Positions 25,575 through 33,885 of a stretch of 35,744 nucleotides of DNA are shown piece by piece. Source of the stretch: an uncultured Peptococcaceae bacterium (GTDB taxonomy: Bacteria; Bacillota; Limnochordia; Darwinibacteriales; Darwinibacteriaceae). The translations under genes were made by a program, and so were the position numbers. The stretch is from NCBI GenBank assembly GCA_937988745.1, contig CALKAR010000086.1, positions 1 to 35,744 on the forward strand, given 5' to 3'. The notes under the pieces are model-generated. The model was not told the origin of the DNA. It worked only from the letters and a program-made list of their open reading frames with translations, and ran no database searches. The stretch's first letter is position 1. Each line of letters starts with the position of its first letter.

Positions 25575-26927
25575 ATGCAGAGAAAAGGTTTATTAGTCAG
25601 CATTTTAGTTCTGAGCCTCTTGCTCCTCGGATTAACACCTGCTTTGGCCCAGTATGACTTCGGCGGCCGCACAGTTAGGATTGTAACCCACGACATGAGC
25701 CGAGAAGGGCTCTGGGGCGACCCTTATGCTAACGCACACTTTGAAGATATTGAAAAGCAGTTCAACGTAAAGATTGAAATTGTAGCGATGCACTATGACG
25801 ACGGCTCCATCATCGAGGACCTGCAGCAGGGCCTCCTCGCTGGAACCGCTGATGGTATCTACTACGTAAAAGTGGGCGACGCATACCAGTACGCTAACGA
25901 AGGATTCTTTTATCCATTGACCGATGTTAACATCCAGCCTTCCTTGTTTGATCAGATTATTGATGAAGAAGTCCTGACCTATCGCGGTGAGCGGTATTTC
26001 TTCTCGCCAACCACTGCTAATATTGTGCAGCTGGCAACTCGTGCTCGGGCACAGCAGCCTGACTTCGAATGCATCGTCTGGAATAAGACTCTGTTCGAAC
26101 AGCTTGGCCTGCCTAACTTGTACGAACTGGTAGAAAACGGCGAGTGGACTTGGGAGAAGTTTAAGGAAATCGCAATTCAAGCTACCCGCGACTTAGACGG
26201 CGACGGTCAAACCGACCTGTGGGGTTACTCGCCATACGCTTCTCCTTGGGGCTTCCCCAGAGCAGCTAACTGGCTGGTTACTAACGGCGCTTCTGTTGTA
26301 GAACGGGATGAAAACGGCAGAATGGTATTTGCTCTCGATTCGCCAGCCGCTCTCGAAGCTCTGAACTTCTATCAAGAGCTTGAACTTTTGGGCGTAGTTT
26401 ACAAAGATATGCCTGGCTATCAAGCTATCGTGAACGACCTCGTCGCAATGGCTATCATTCGCCCTTGGACCCTGTTCATCATTGAAGACTTTGAAGATGA
26501 TCTCGGCGTTGTGCCTCTGCCAAAGGGACCACGCATGGATCGCTATGTAGCGCCTGCAGTTTCTGGCGGCCTGTATGCGATGGCTATTCCGGCCACCACT
26601 AAGGAAGATCCAGAGGCTCTCGTAGCTCTTGCTCAGGCAATTCACTTCGATCATCCTGATTACATCGATTTCGACGGCTTAGAGTATCTCTACGAAGATT
26701 CTTGGGGCATGATCGTGCGGGACTACGAATCGCTCGAGTGGTTGATCTACTGCGTAATGAACACAACTGTTCTTCCCTACGAAACAGCTGAGTTCATCGG
26801 AACTGACTTTTTCAACACCTGGAACGAATACAACGTGCGCATCTTAGAAGGCGAAAGCCCAGCTTCTGTTGTGGCTTCCTTCAAGGATGCAGCCCAAGCC
26901 CGCTTAGACGAGATGTTCAACCAGTAA
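25575..26927 (+). CDS. Extracellular solute-binding protein (family 1) for importer B
   Basis: 450-residue sugar-binding protein of normal length. The signal peptide (~1-26) ends in PALAQ and has no lipobox cysteine, so it looks like a soluble exported protein rather than a lipoprotein. The mature part begins FGGRTVRIVTHDM and has the usual two-lobe pattern, including WNKTLFEQLGLPNLYEL, a calcium-loop-like DLDGDGQTDLWGYS (~201-214) and the C-terminal VVASFKDAAQARLDEM helix. AAAAGGAGG is 9 bases before the ATG. It probably serves permease pair B. A hairpin just after its stop codon may stabilise its message, as is common for binding-protein genes that must be made in excess. Confidence 0.9.
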   Translation: MQRKGLLVSILVLSLLLLGLTPALAQYDFGGRTVRIVTHDMSREGLWGDPYANAHFEDIEKQFNVKIEIVAMHYDDGSIIEDLQQGLLAGTADGIYYVKVGDAYQYANEGFFYPLTDVNIQPSLFDQIIDEEVLTYRGERYFFSPTTANIVQLATRARAQQPDFECIVWNKTLFEQLGLPNLYELVENGEWTWEKFKEIAIQATRDLDGDGQTDLWGYSPYASPWGFPRAANWLVTNGASVVERDENGRMVFALDSPAALEALNFYQELELLGVVYKDMPGYQAIVNDLVAMAIIRPWTLFIIEDFEDDLGVVPLPKGPRMDRYVAPAVSGGLYAMAIPATTKEDPEALVALAQAIHFDHPDYIDFDGLEYLYEDSWGMIVRDYESLEWLIYCVMNTTVLPYETAEFIGTDFFNTWNEYNVRILEGESPASVVASFKDAAQARLDEMFNQ

Positions 26928-26936
26928 GAGGCTGAT

Positions 26937-26959
26937 GGTGCCGGCGCTTTGCCGGCACC
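26937..26959 (+). promoter_or_regulatory. Intercistronic stem-loop after the binding-protein gene
   Basis: GGTGCCGGC and GCCGGCACC form a perfect 9-bp stem with a GCTTT loop, ten bases after the stop codon. No T-run follows, so it is more likely an mRNA-stabilising or attenuating hairpin than a full terminator; GH16 is translated beyond it. Confidence 0.7.
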
Positions 26960-26982
26960 TCTATCCAGAAAGGGGAGGAGCC

Positions 26983-27825
26983 ATGGGGGCTGTAAAGAAG
27001 TTTGCTGTCTTGATTATCTTGCTGTGCTGGGCTCCAGTGGCTTATGCCCAAGGAGGAGACATGGAAATACCATTACCGAGACCGCTCAGGCATGATCCCG
27101 GTTGGGAACTGGTTTTCTACGATGATTTCGATGGTAATGAGCTGGACCTGACAAAGTGGAGTTACAACTACCCTTGGGGACAGACGCACAACCATCGGGC
27201 TTACATGACCGCTGAAAACGTGCGGGTCGAAGATGGAATCTTGAAGCTTGTGGCGGAAAACCGCCGGCATCCTGATGCTCCTCAAATGATAGTCCACGGG
27301 GGCGAAACTCACAGTTTGGATTACACCTCAGGTGTGGTGACCACCAAGGACAAATTCGAGTTCACCTATGGCTACATCGAAGCTCGCCTGAAGGTTCCGG
27401 CAACGAACGGTTTTTGGCCTGCCTTTTGGACCCTCAACAGCGAGGGGGGCTGGCCGCCGGAAATTGATATCATGGAGATTCTGACCAAGGAACCCGATGT
27501 GCTGCACATCAACTACCACTACGGGCCTTCTTGGGACAGAAAGTGGTCTTTCTATCAGAAGTTCACCTTCTTCGATTTCACTGAAGACTTCAACACCTTT
27601 GCGGTGAAGTGGACTCCCTCCGAGATGGCTTGGTACTTGAACGACGTACTGATCGGGAAGAAGTTCTACGAGCAGAATTGGATTGCCCAGTTAAAGGATA
27701 ACTATATCCTGATCAACCTGGCAGTGGGCGGCTGGGGCGGCGATCCCGATGAAACCACCCAGTGGCCAGGCGTTTACGAAGTAGACTGGGTTAGAGTATG
27801 GCAAAAACAAGGGAGTGATAATTAA
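26983..27825 (+). CDS. Secreted GH16 endo-beta-1,3-glucanase or galactanase
   Basis: 280-residue jelly-roll retaining endo-glycosidase. The signal peptide spans ~1-22 (ending AYA), giving an exported single-domain enzyme. The catalytic motif is EIDIME, with nucleophile Glu160, assisting Asp162 and acid/base Glu165. This E-x-D-x-x-E form is that of laminarinases, agarases and endo-beta-1,3-galactanases, not lichenases. The WELVFYDDFDGNELDLTKW start and GYIEARLKVP strand are typical. The open frame runs 16 codons further upstream, but GGGGAGGAG lies just before the ATG at 26983, which fixes the start. With a GH43_24-like enzyme in the same locus, beta-1,3-galactan is the attractive substrate, while beta-1,3-glucan remains possible. 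Confidence 0.9.
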   Translation: MGAVKKFAVLIILLCWAPVAYAQGGDMEIPLPRPLRHDPGWELVFYDDFDGNELDLTKWSYNYPWGQTHNHRAYMTAENVRVEDGILKLVAENRRHPDAPQMIVHGGETHSLDYTSGVVTTKDKFEFTYGYIEARLKVPATNGFWPAFWTLNSEGGWPPEIDIMEILTKEPDVLHINYHYGPSWDRKWSFYQKFTFFDFTEDFNTFAVKWTPSEMAWYLNDVLIGKKFYEQNWIAQLKDNYILINLAVGGWGGDPDETTQWPGVYEVDWVRVWQKQGSDN

Positions 27826-29145
27826 ATGAAAAAGCTGTCAGCAGTATTAGCAGTAATCCTCGTCACGATGCTCGCAGCAGTACCTGTCTTGGCAAAGGAG
27901 AATCTTTGGATCACTGTACCTTACACAGATGAAAGCGTGTCTTATGATGGTTTCTGGCGGGTTGTCAATAATCCTAATTCCAACGCAGGAAGCGAACTGA
28001 TGGGCAGCCGCACCTTGAATACGTTTGTGGAGTTCACATTTGAGGGAACCGGCGTGCGCTGGTTGGGAACCCGGTCGCCGGCTATGGGCCATGCCATGAT
28101 TTACTTAGATGGCCGCCTCATTCATTCCAGTGTGGATGGCTACAGCCCAGAAAGCAAGAATCAAGAAGTCATCCTGTCTATCACAGGTCTTAGAGAAGGC
28201 ACTCATACTCTGCGAATTGTTCCGGCAGAGACCAAGAGCGAAGCAGCTTCGATGGCTTTTGTCTCCATCGACAGTTTCCAGTACATCCCAACTCTGGAAA
28301 AGGCCGTTCACATTGCCCGCAACAGCATTAACCTGCCTGTAGGAGGTTTCGAAGTCGGCGCCCCTGTCGGTAAGTACTTCCCAGCAGATAAAGTTGAGCG
28401 CCTTGAGGCAGCACTAGCTAACGCTGAAGCTCTGCTGACATCTACCGACAGCGATGCAAAACTGGCTGTAATCAGTGAACTGAACCAAGCTCGCCAAGCT
28501 ATGGAAGATGCAGTCATCACTGTAACCATTCCAGATAGCTCCGGAAACGGTCTCGTGGGTACTATCACCGGCGGGCCGAAGTGGATCGAAGGCCCAGTAG
28601 GTATGGCTCTGTCTTTTAACGGCCAGGGCGACGAAGTACGGATTGACGGCGTGTCCGTTTCTGAAACCAGCTCCATCGAGTTCTGGCTGCAAATGCCTCC
28701 CGCAGTCGCAGGCGGATGGCAGAACATCCTTGGTGTACGTGGTTCTAACACCGACCGTTCTCCAGGTCTTTGGCATCAAGGCGACGGTGACAGCCAGACT
28801 CTGCATCTGAGTACTCTACCAAACTGGACCGGGTTCAACCACATCGGCCCAGAAGGCGAAGGCACACTCTTTGATCCAGAAGAGTGGTACCATATCGCTC
28901 TCGTGAAGGACGGCGCCTATTATACCCTGTACGTTGACGCTGAGCACGTCATTACTGTGGAAACAGGGGAAGGCATGACCCCAGGGGAATACCTCCTCTT
29001 AGGCGGCCGCAACGTGAACATCGACGATTTGCGTATCTGGGACCGAGTCCGCACCCAAGAAGAAATTGCTGCGGACTACACCCAAGCTCTCACAGGAACT
29101 GAAGAAGGCCTCGCAGGTTACTGGACCTTCGACAGCTTCCAATAA
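27826..29145 (+). CDS. Secreted non-catalytic carbohydrate-binding protein with LamG domain
   Basis: 439 residues. The ATG follows the GH16 stop codon without a gap, so the two are translationally linked. After a signal peptide (~1-23, ending VLA) comes a discoidin-like beta-sandwich (~24-155; FEGTGVRWLGTR then MIYLDGRLIHSS), a three-helix FIVAR-like spacer (~185-235; rich in E, A and L), and a concanavalin/LamG-like domain (~237-439; MALSFNGQGDEVRI, FDPEEWYHIALVKDG, INIDDLRIWDRVRT-like). No catalytic acid pair is evident. It probably binds the polysaccharide and may present it to GH16 and the binding proteins. It is the last gene before the terminator. Codon use is strongly biased, as for a highly expressed gene. 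Confidence 0.82.
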   Translation: MKKLSAVLAVILVTMLAAVPVLAKENLWITVPYTDESVSYDGFWRVVNNPNSNAGSELMGSRTLNTFVEFTFEGTGVRWLGTRSPAMGHAMIYLDGRLIHSSVDGYSPESKNQEVILSITGLREGTHTLRIVPAETKSEAASMAFVSIDSFQYIPTLEKAVHIARNSINLPVGGFEVGAPVGKYFPADKVERLEAALANAEALLTSTDSDAKLAVISELNQARQAMEDAVITVTIPDSSGNGLVGTITGGPKWIEGPVGMALSFNGQGDEVRIDGVSVSETSSIEFWLQMPPAVAGGWQNILGVRGSNTDRSPGLWHQGDGDSQTLHLSTLPNWTGFNHIGPEGEGTLFDPEEWYHIALVKDGAYYTLYVDAEHVITVETGEGMTPGEYLLLGGRNVNIDDLRIWDRVRTQEEIAADYTQALTGTEEGLAGYWTFDSFQ

Positions 29146-29160
29146 GTCTAACTAGCTATG

Positions 29161-29195
29161 ATCCACACTTCCTTCGGGAGGTGTGGATTTTTTTG
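29161..29195 (+). terminator. Strong terminator closing the polysaccharide locus
   Basis: ATCCACACTTCC and GGAGGTGTGGAT form a 12-bp stem (one G-T pair) capped by a TTCG-type tetraloop and followed by a T7 run. Confidence 0.95.
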
Positions 29196-29229
29196 TCATT
29201 CAGGGGAAAACTGCTAGTGAGGTGATTTT

Positions 29230-29622
29230 ATGGCATGGGATGGTTGGCCCTTTACCAGGGTGGTGCTGCTTTTCTGTGCAGCTGCAGCGCTCTTAGTTCT
29301 CATCCAGGTAACGATGAATCACTACCGGCAGAATTTTAGACACTGGAGCCAATGGGTGCCCATCATTGAGCTGCCGCTCTTGGCTCTGGCAGCCATCTTA
29401 GTGGTAATCTCTAACGGTGAAGGCGTGCGCTCATTTCTAATGGTGCTGGGATATGTGGGTATCTTAGGCGGTTTAATCGGGTTCTATATGCACTTTAGGG
29501 GAGTTGGGCAGCGGGTGGATGGTTATCGGCTGCACAACTTCTTAGTCGGCCCGCCTATTATTCTTCCCCTCCTGATTTCCGCCATCAGTGGACTAGCTCT
29601 CTCAGCACTTTATTGGAGCTGA
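29230..29622 (+). CDS. Small four-helix membrane protein of the GMC oxidoreductase module
   Basis: 130 residues, not recognised. Four hydrophobic segments are visible (~9-28, 43-61, 68-87 and 105-126) with short loops; histidines occur in NHYRQNFRHW and in MHFRGVGQRVDGYRLHNF (~94-111). There is no CxxCH haem motif, so it is not the cytochrome c subunit of classical gluconate dehydrogenase. GAGGTGAT precedes the ATG. It ends 5 bases before the start of the subunit-3-like gene. The arrangement suggests a membrane anchor or electron acceptor for the complex, but that is inference. Confidence 0.72.
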   Translation: MAWDGWPFTRVVLLFCAAAALLVLIQVTMNHYRQNFRHWSQWVPIIELPLLALAAILVVISNGEGVRSFLMVLGYVGILGGLIGFYMHFRGVGQRVDGYRLHNFLVGPPIILPLLISAISGLALSALYWS

Positions 29623-29627
29623 CAGCC

Positions 29628-30263
29628 ATGGAAGAACTGAAAACGCTTTATCCCGATTATGATGTGCTGGCTCACCAGGATGAGTGGGACGAACACACCA
29701 GGGAAATCATCAATAAACGCTTAGGGCCTTTTTCGTACAAGACTCTCTCCGAGCGAGAACAGGAGATGGTCCGAGCTTTAGCTCAAGAAATTGTGTACGA
29801 TGATCGGAAGGAAATCCTGGACTGGGTGCTGGCGCATGTAGACCAAGAATTGAGTCAGGATTTGGGGGAAGGGGATCGGGATCCGCAGGTCCCTCCTCAG
29901 AAAGAACTGATTAAAGAAGGGCTGAGGGCGCTCGACCGCTGGTCCAGGGAGCAGTTCCAAAAGGAGTTTCTCGAACTGGATGAAGATGCACGGCAGGAAA
30001 TCCTCTCTCAGCTTCAGGTGGGACAGCTGCCCGTTATGGAGCGATGGAATGATACCCTGCAGAAGGCTCTGTTTAAGAAAGCAGCTGGCTTAGTTGTGGA
30101 TGCGTATTATTCCCATCCGCATGTGTGGTCGGAGATTGGCTTTGGTGGGCCTGCCTATCCCCGCGGCTATGTGCGGGTCGAACTGGGGCTGGCTGATCCA
30201 TGGGAACCACCGCTGGCCGATTTGGCGGAGGAAGGAGGGGATTCGAGTGATGCGCCACTGTGA
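29628..30263 (+). CDS. Gluconate 2-dehydrogenase subunit 3 family protein
   Basis: 211-residue small subunit that partners GMC-type dehydrogenases. The C-terminal signature around residues 155-185 (YYSHPHVWSEIGFGGPAYPR, followed by GYVRVELG) is characteristic. The N-terminal two thirds are helical and charged. No signal peptide or Tat motif is visible, unlike many periplasmic relatives, so this form may stay inside. GGAG lies 8 bases before the ATG at 29628, preferred over the TTG at 29613. It overlaps the following GMC gene by 14 bases, supporting a complex made by coupled translation. Confidence 0.86.
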   Translation: MEELKTLYPDYDVLAHQDEWDEHTREIINKRLGPFSYKTLSEREQEMVRALAQEIVYDDRKEILDWVLAHVDQELSQDLGEGDRDPQVPPQKELIKEGLRALDRWSREQFQKEFLELDEDARQEILSQLQVGQLPVMERWNDTLQKALFKKAAGLVVDAYYSHPHVWSEIGFGGPAYPRGYVRVELGLADPWEPPLADLAEEGGDSSDAPL

Positions 30264-31884
30264 TCACTACGGCGAAGAACGCTATCCGAATATGCACCAT
30301 CGGAAGTATGGCGATCAAGAAGTGGATGCAGTCGTCGTCGGCCTCGGTGCTGCGGGAGGAGTACTGCTGCGCGATTTGGCTAGAGCGGGCTTATCTGTGG
30401 TGGGCATTGAAGCTGGGCCTTTTTGGGATCCGGCCCAGGACTTTGCCAGCGATGAGCTCTATGCTCGCACCTTGAACTGGCAGGACACCCGCCTCAGTAC
30501 TGGCCAGAATCCTATACGCTTCGGCCACAACAACTCTGGCCGGGGAGTGGGCGGCGGAACAGTGCACTTTACTGGTGTGTTCTACCGCTTTCACGCCAGC
30601 GACTTTGAGGCACGTACCCGCGATGGTGTGGGCGAAGATTGGCCGATTTCATACTGGGATTTAGAGCCTTATTACAGCAAGTTAGAACAGGAAATTAAGG
30701 TGAGTGGCCCCCGGGAATTTCCCTGGGGAGAGTTCAATGGGCCTTATCCTTACCCTGAAAGGGAACCGATCAGCGGCAATGCCCAAATCTTCCGCCGAGG
30801 CTGTGAGGCCTTGGGGATTAGAAGCACTACAGCACCCCTGGCCATCCTCTCTGCTCCGTATGAGGGGCGGCCGCCCTGCATCAATCGAGGATTCTGCAAC
30901 CAGGGGTGCCTTCCAAATGCCAAGTTCAGCACCCTCATCTGGCATATTCCTGATGCTATCCGCCATGGAGCGGAAGTACTGTCTGATTCGATGGTAACCC
31001 GCATTCTGGTCAACAAAGAAGGCCGGGCGACGGGCGTGGAGTTTGTCCATAATGGCAGAACCTACAAGCAGGATGCGAAGATGGTGATTGTCTCCGCTTT
31101 CGTGGTGGAGACGGTGCGGCTCCTGCTGAATTCGGCCTGCCGGGAATTTCCTGATGGTTTAGCTAACTCCAGCGGACTGGTCGGTAAATACATCATGCCC
31201 CACACAGGCCATGATGTTTACGCCAAGTTTGATCACGAAATTCGCCTGTACAAAGGTACGCCTGTGCTAGCCGTGAGTCAGGATTTCTACGAGACAGATC
31301 CAAACCGGGGCTTTGTGCGTGGTTATACCCTAAATGCTCACGGCAGCAGGCCGCTGGGCTTGGCGAACAACTTGGCTACGGCAGCTGGGATTTGGGGAAA
31401 AGAGCTGCGGAAGATCATGCTGGAGTGGAATTACTACGCTCGCATAACAGTGGTCGGAGAAGTACTTCCTTCTTTAAGCAACTACATTACCCTCAGTGAT
31501 GAAAAAGATGAGTACGGTATCCCGAGGGCGTTAGTTCACTTCAGCTATGGCGAAAATGAAGAAAAGCTGATCGCGCATGGAGTGGAGACGTGTTACCAGA
31601 TTCTAGAGGCTGCAGGGGGTAAGCGGGCATTCGTCATTCCTGACACCGCTCACCTGCACGGTGGCTGCCGCATGGGAAAAGATCCAAAGAGATCTGTGGT
31701 GAATGAGTTCTGCCAGAGCCACGATATCCCCAATCTATTTATCTGCGATGCAAGCGTGTTTGTGACTTCTGGCGGGTGTAATCCCACCGAGACTATTATG
31801 GCGATTGCAGCTCGCACCGCAGAACATATCGCGGCGCAGAAATACAAACGCCAGCTGCGTAACTTGGTGACAGCTGGCCGGTAA
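30250..31884 (+). CDS. GMC-family FAD-dependent oxidoreductase (gluconate 2-dehydrogenase large-subunit type)
   Basis: 544-residue flavoprotein oxidising an alcohol or sugar-type hydroxyl. The FAD-binding GxGxxG motif is residues 31-36 (VVVGLGAAGG), followed by the GIEAG acidic turn. NNSGRGVGGGTVHFTG (~96-111) is the second flavin contact. The C-terminal GMC domain has His468/His470 (AHLHGGCRMG) and Asn511 (GGCNPTETIM), matching the usual active-site His-Asn pair. The GAAGGAGGGG binding site serves either GTG 30247 or ATG 30250; I take the ATG. Its stop codon is 3 bases from the stop of the convergent GyrI-like gene. No Tat signal is present. The substrate could be gluconate, inositol or another polyol. 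Confidence 0.88.
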   Translation: MRHCDHYGEERYPNMHHRKYGDQEVDAVVVGLGAAGGVLLRDLARAGLSVVGIEAGPFWDPAQDFASDELYARTLNWQDTRLSTGQNPIRFGHNNSGRGVGGGTVHFTGVFYRFHASDFEARTRDGVGEDWPISYWDLEPYYSKLEQEIKVSGPREFPWGEFNGPYPYPEREPISGNAQIFRRGCEALGIRSTTAPLAILSAPYEGRPPCINRGFCNQGCLPNAKFSTLIWHIPDAIRHGAEVLSDSMVTRILVNKEGRATGVEFVHNGRTYKQDAKMVIVSAFVVETVRLLLNSACREFPDGLANSSGLVGKYIMPHTGHDVYAKFDHEIRLYKGTPVLAVSQDFYETDPNRGFVRGYTLNAHGSRPLGLANNLATAAGIWGKELRKIMLEWNYYARITVVGEVLPSLSNYITLSDEKDEYGIPRALVHFSYGENEEKLIAHGVETCYQILEAAGGKRAFVIPDTAHLHGGCRMGKDPKRSVVNEFCQSHDIPNLFICDASVFVTSGGCNPTETIMAIAARTAEHIAAQKYKRQLRNLVTAGR

Positions 31885-31887
31885 GTC

Positions 31888-32439
31888 TTAGGCAATTGGA
31901 TGGCGAAGCACTGTCTTGAGCTTCTCAGGAGCTGTGCGGCGGGGATCGCTTAAGTAGATTTCATGGTGATGGCGGGTGGATGAGATGTCAATTTTGTAAC
32001 CCTGTCCTTCCGCCCATGCATCCATCCGCCGAACCGTTTCTGGTTCCTCATCGTAGGGGCCAATGTGGAGAACCTGGACGCAGAGCCCTTCTGTAAAGCG
32101 CCATAGTTTGGCGATGGAAGGATCGAGTTCAGGTTTTTTCTTGGCCAGAGTTTCCTGAGCCCAGGCAAAGACTTCTTCGGTGACGAACTCAGGTTGGCGG
32201 ATCATCATTCTCCAGGAGAACTTGCTTTTGTCGGTGATGGTCATTGTTTCAAGGTCGATGTCACCGCCCCACCAAAGACCCTCTAAGGGTGGAACAACGT
32301 AATCGAAGAAACCTTCGATTGTGTACCCATTTCTGGGGCTCATTTTGATGGCGTATGAAAGCCCATAAAGTGTTTGCACTGCTCGCTGGTATCGTTGGAA
32401 CTCTTCGATGAACAAGCTGAAATCTGCCAGTCTACTCAC
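31888..32439 (-). CDS. GyrI-like small-molecule-binding domain protein, short N-terminus
   Basis: 183 residues with a clear GyrI-like core: RAVQTLYGLSYAIKM, then GFFDYVVPPLEGLWW (~44-58), EGLCVQVLHIGPYDEEP and the C-terminal HHEIYLSDPRRTAPEKLKTV region. The family binds hydrophobic small molecules, and some members are linked to drug response or hydrolysis of toxic compounds. Compared with relatives of about 205-215 residues it lacks ~30-35 N-terminal residues; a TAG stop lies just three codons before the GTG start and no good ATG is nearby. It may be N-terminally trimmed but still folded, or a degraded gene. It lies convergent with the GMC gene. Confidence 0.78.
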   Translation of the reverse strand: MSRLADFSLFIEEFQRYQRAVQTLYGLSYAIKMSPRNGYTIEGFFDYVVPPLEGLWWGGDIDLETMTITDKSKFSWRMMIRQPEFVTEEVFAWAQETLAKKKPELDPSIAKLWRFTEGLCVQVLHIGPYDEEPETVRRMDAWAEGQGYKIDISSTRHHHEIYLSDPRRTAPEKLKTVLRHPIA

Positions 32440-32610
32440 TGTGCACGCCTACCCTAGTAGCTTGTTCGAGAGATGGATTATGTTTCCTTCCCAACTCGGA
32501 TTACAGAGCTGCCAAATTAAACAGCGGCGCATTTTACCAGCAGGGGTTCCCTTAAATTTACAGAATTATTTGGTACAAATCCCATGCCTATACAGAAAGG
32601 AGGACGGCAC

Positions 32611-33885
32611 TTGGGAAAATTCATTCATGCTGCAGACATACACTTAGACAGCCCACTCAGGGGCTTGGAGCGCTATGAAGGAGCGCCTGAACATATCCGG
32701 AATGCGACGCGCCAAGCTTTCGACAACCTCATCGGGCTGGCTATTGATGAAGCAGTAGACTTTATCCTTATCGCCGGGGACCTCTATGATGACGACTGGC
32801 GAGATTATAATACTGGCCTTTACTTTGCTACCCGCATGAATCACCTGCGGGAAGCAGGCATTCAGGTTTTCATCGTGAGAGGTAATCACGATGCGGCGAA
32901 CCATATGACTAGAGCCTTGAGCCTGCCAGATAACGTCCATGTGTTTTCCCATGAGGAACCGGAAACATTGATTCTAGAAGACCTAGGTGTGGCTATCCAC
33001 GGACAGAGTTTTGCCACCAAAGCAGTGACCGACAACATCGCACGGGCATATCCAGAGCCACAGCGGGGATTCTTGAACATCGGGCTGCTGCATACTGCCT
33101 TGGAAGGACGCGAAGGACATGAACCTTACGCGCCGTGCTCTGTTATGGAACTCATCTTTAAAGGCTATGATTATTGGGCACTTGGTCACGTCCATCGCCG
33201 GGAAGTGATCAACGAAGGCAGTCCCTGGATTGTCTATCCTGGCAATCTCCAGGCCCGGCACATCAACGAGGAAGGGGCTAAGGGATGTACCCTTGTCACA
33301 TTCGCAGATGGACAGATACAAAGCCTAGAAGAGCGCCATCTGGATGTGCTGCGGTGGTCACGCTGCACAATAGACTGCACCACTGCCCGCACGCCTGAGG
33401 ATGTGCTCGAACTCATTAGAGGGCTCATTCCCCAGGAGCTGGATCGAGCTGATGGCCGGCCTGTGGTGTTTCGGTTTGAACTGACAGGAGCTTCAAGCGC
33501 CCACCCACAGCTTGTAGCAGATGAACAGAGGTGGCTGAACGAAATTAGACTCGCGGTGTATGATGCAGCCGGTGGAAGAGGTTGGCTGGAAAAGGTCAAA
33601 TTCCGTACGACCATTCCTGCTGAAGCGGACACTTTGGTTCCTGAACATCTTCCCCGGGGATTCCTCATGAAATACTTTGCCGAGTTGGAAGAGGATGCAG
33701 AACTGATCCAGCAGCTTCAAGATGAGTTTAAGGAGCTGAAGTCGAGGCTGCCAGGCGATTTGTTTGCCGATCACGCTGACCTCGATCTGGACAACCCCGC
33801 CGTTTTCAAGGAATTCCTGACAGAAGCCAAACACTTGGCTGAGTCAAAACTAGCAGGTCAGGAGGTGAGTGCTGGTGAGGATTAA
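32611..33885 (+). CDS. yhaO: YhaO-like DNA repair exonuclease (SbcD-type metallophosphoesterase)
   Basis: 424-residue calcineurin-like nuclease subunit, partner of a YhaN/SbcC-type ATPase in DNA end processing. Metal-binding motifs are in order: Asp9-x-His11 (AADIHLDSP), Gly56-Asp57 (IAGDLYDDD), Gly91-Asn-His-Asp94 (RGNHDA) and Gly192-His-Val-His195 (LGHVHRRE). The C-terminal half (~270-424) is the capping and partner-binding region. AAAGGAGG at 32596-32603 is 7 bases before the TTG at 32611; the ATG at 32584 lies before that site and is rejected. It overlaps the ATPase gene by 11 bases, so both are made together. Confidence 0.92.
   Translation: MGKFIHAADIHLDSPLRGLERYEGAPEHIRNATRQAFDNLIGLAIDEAVDFILIAGDLYDDDWRDYNTGLYFATRMNHLREAGIQVFIVRGNHDAANHMTRALSLPDNVHVFSHEEPETLILEDLGVAIHGQSFATKAVTDNIARAYPEPQRGFLNIGLLHTALEGREGHEPYAPCSVMELIFKGYDYWALGHVHRREVINEGSPWIVYPGNLQARHINEEGAKGCTLVTFADGQIQSLEERHLDVLRWSRCTIDCTTARTPEDVLELIRGLIPQELDRADGRPVVFRFELTGASSAHPQLVADEQRWLNEIRLAVYDAAGGRGWLEKVKFRTTIPAEADTLVPEHLPRGFLMKYFAELEEDAELIQQLQDEFKELKSRLPGDLFADHADLDLDNPAVFKEFLTEAKHLAESKLAGQEVSAGED

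Noticed and set aside
25466..25657. 63-codon open frame spanning the leader and start of the second binding-protein gene
   Set aside because: It overlaps the well-supported binding-protein start in another frame, has no proper binding site and no protein-like composition.
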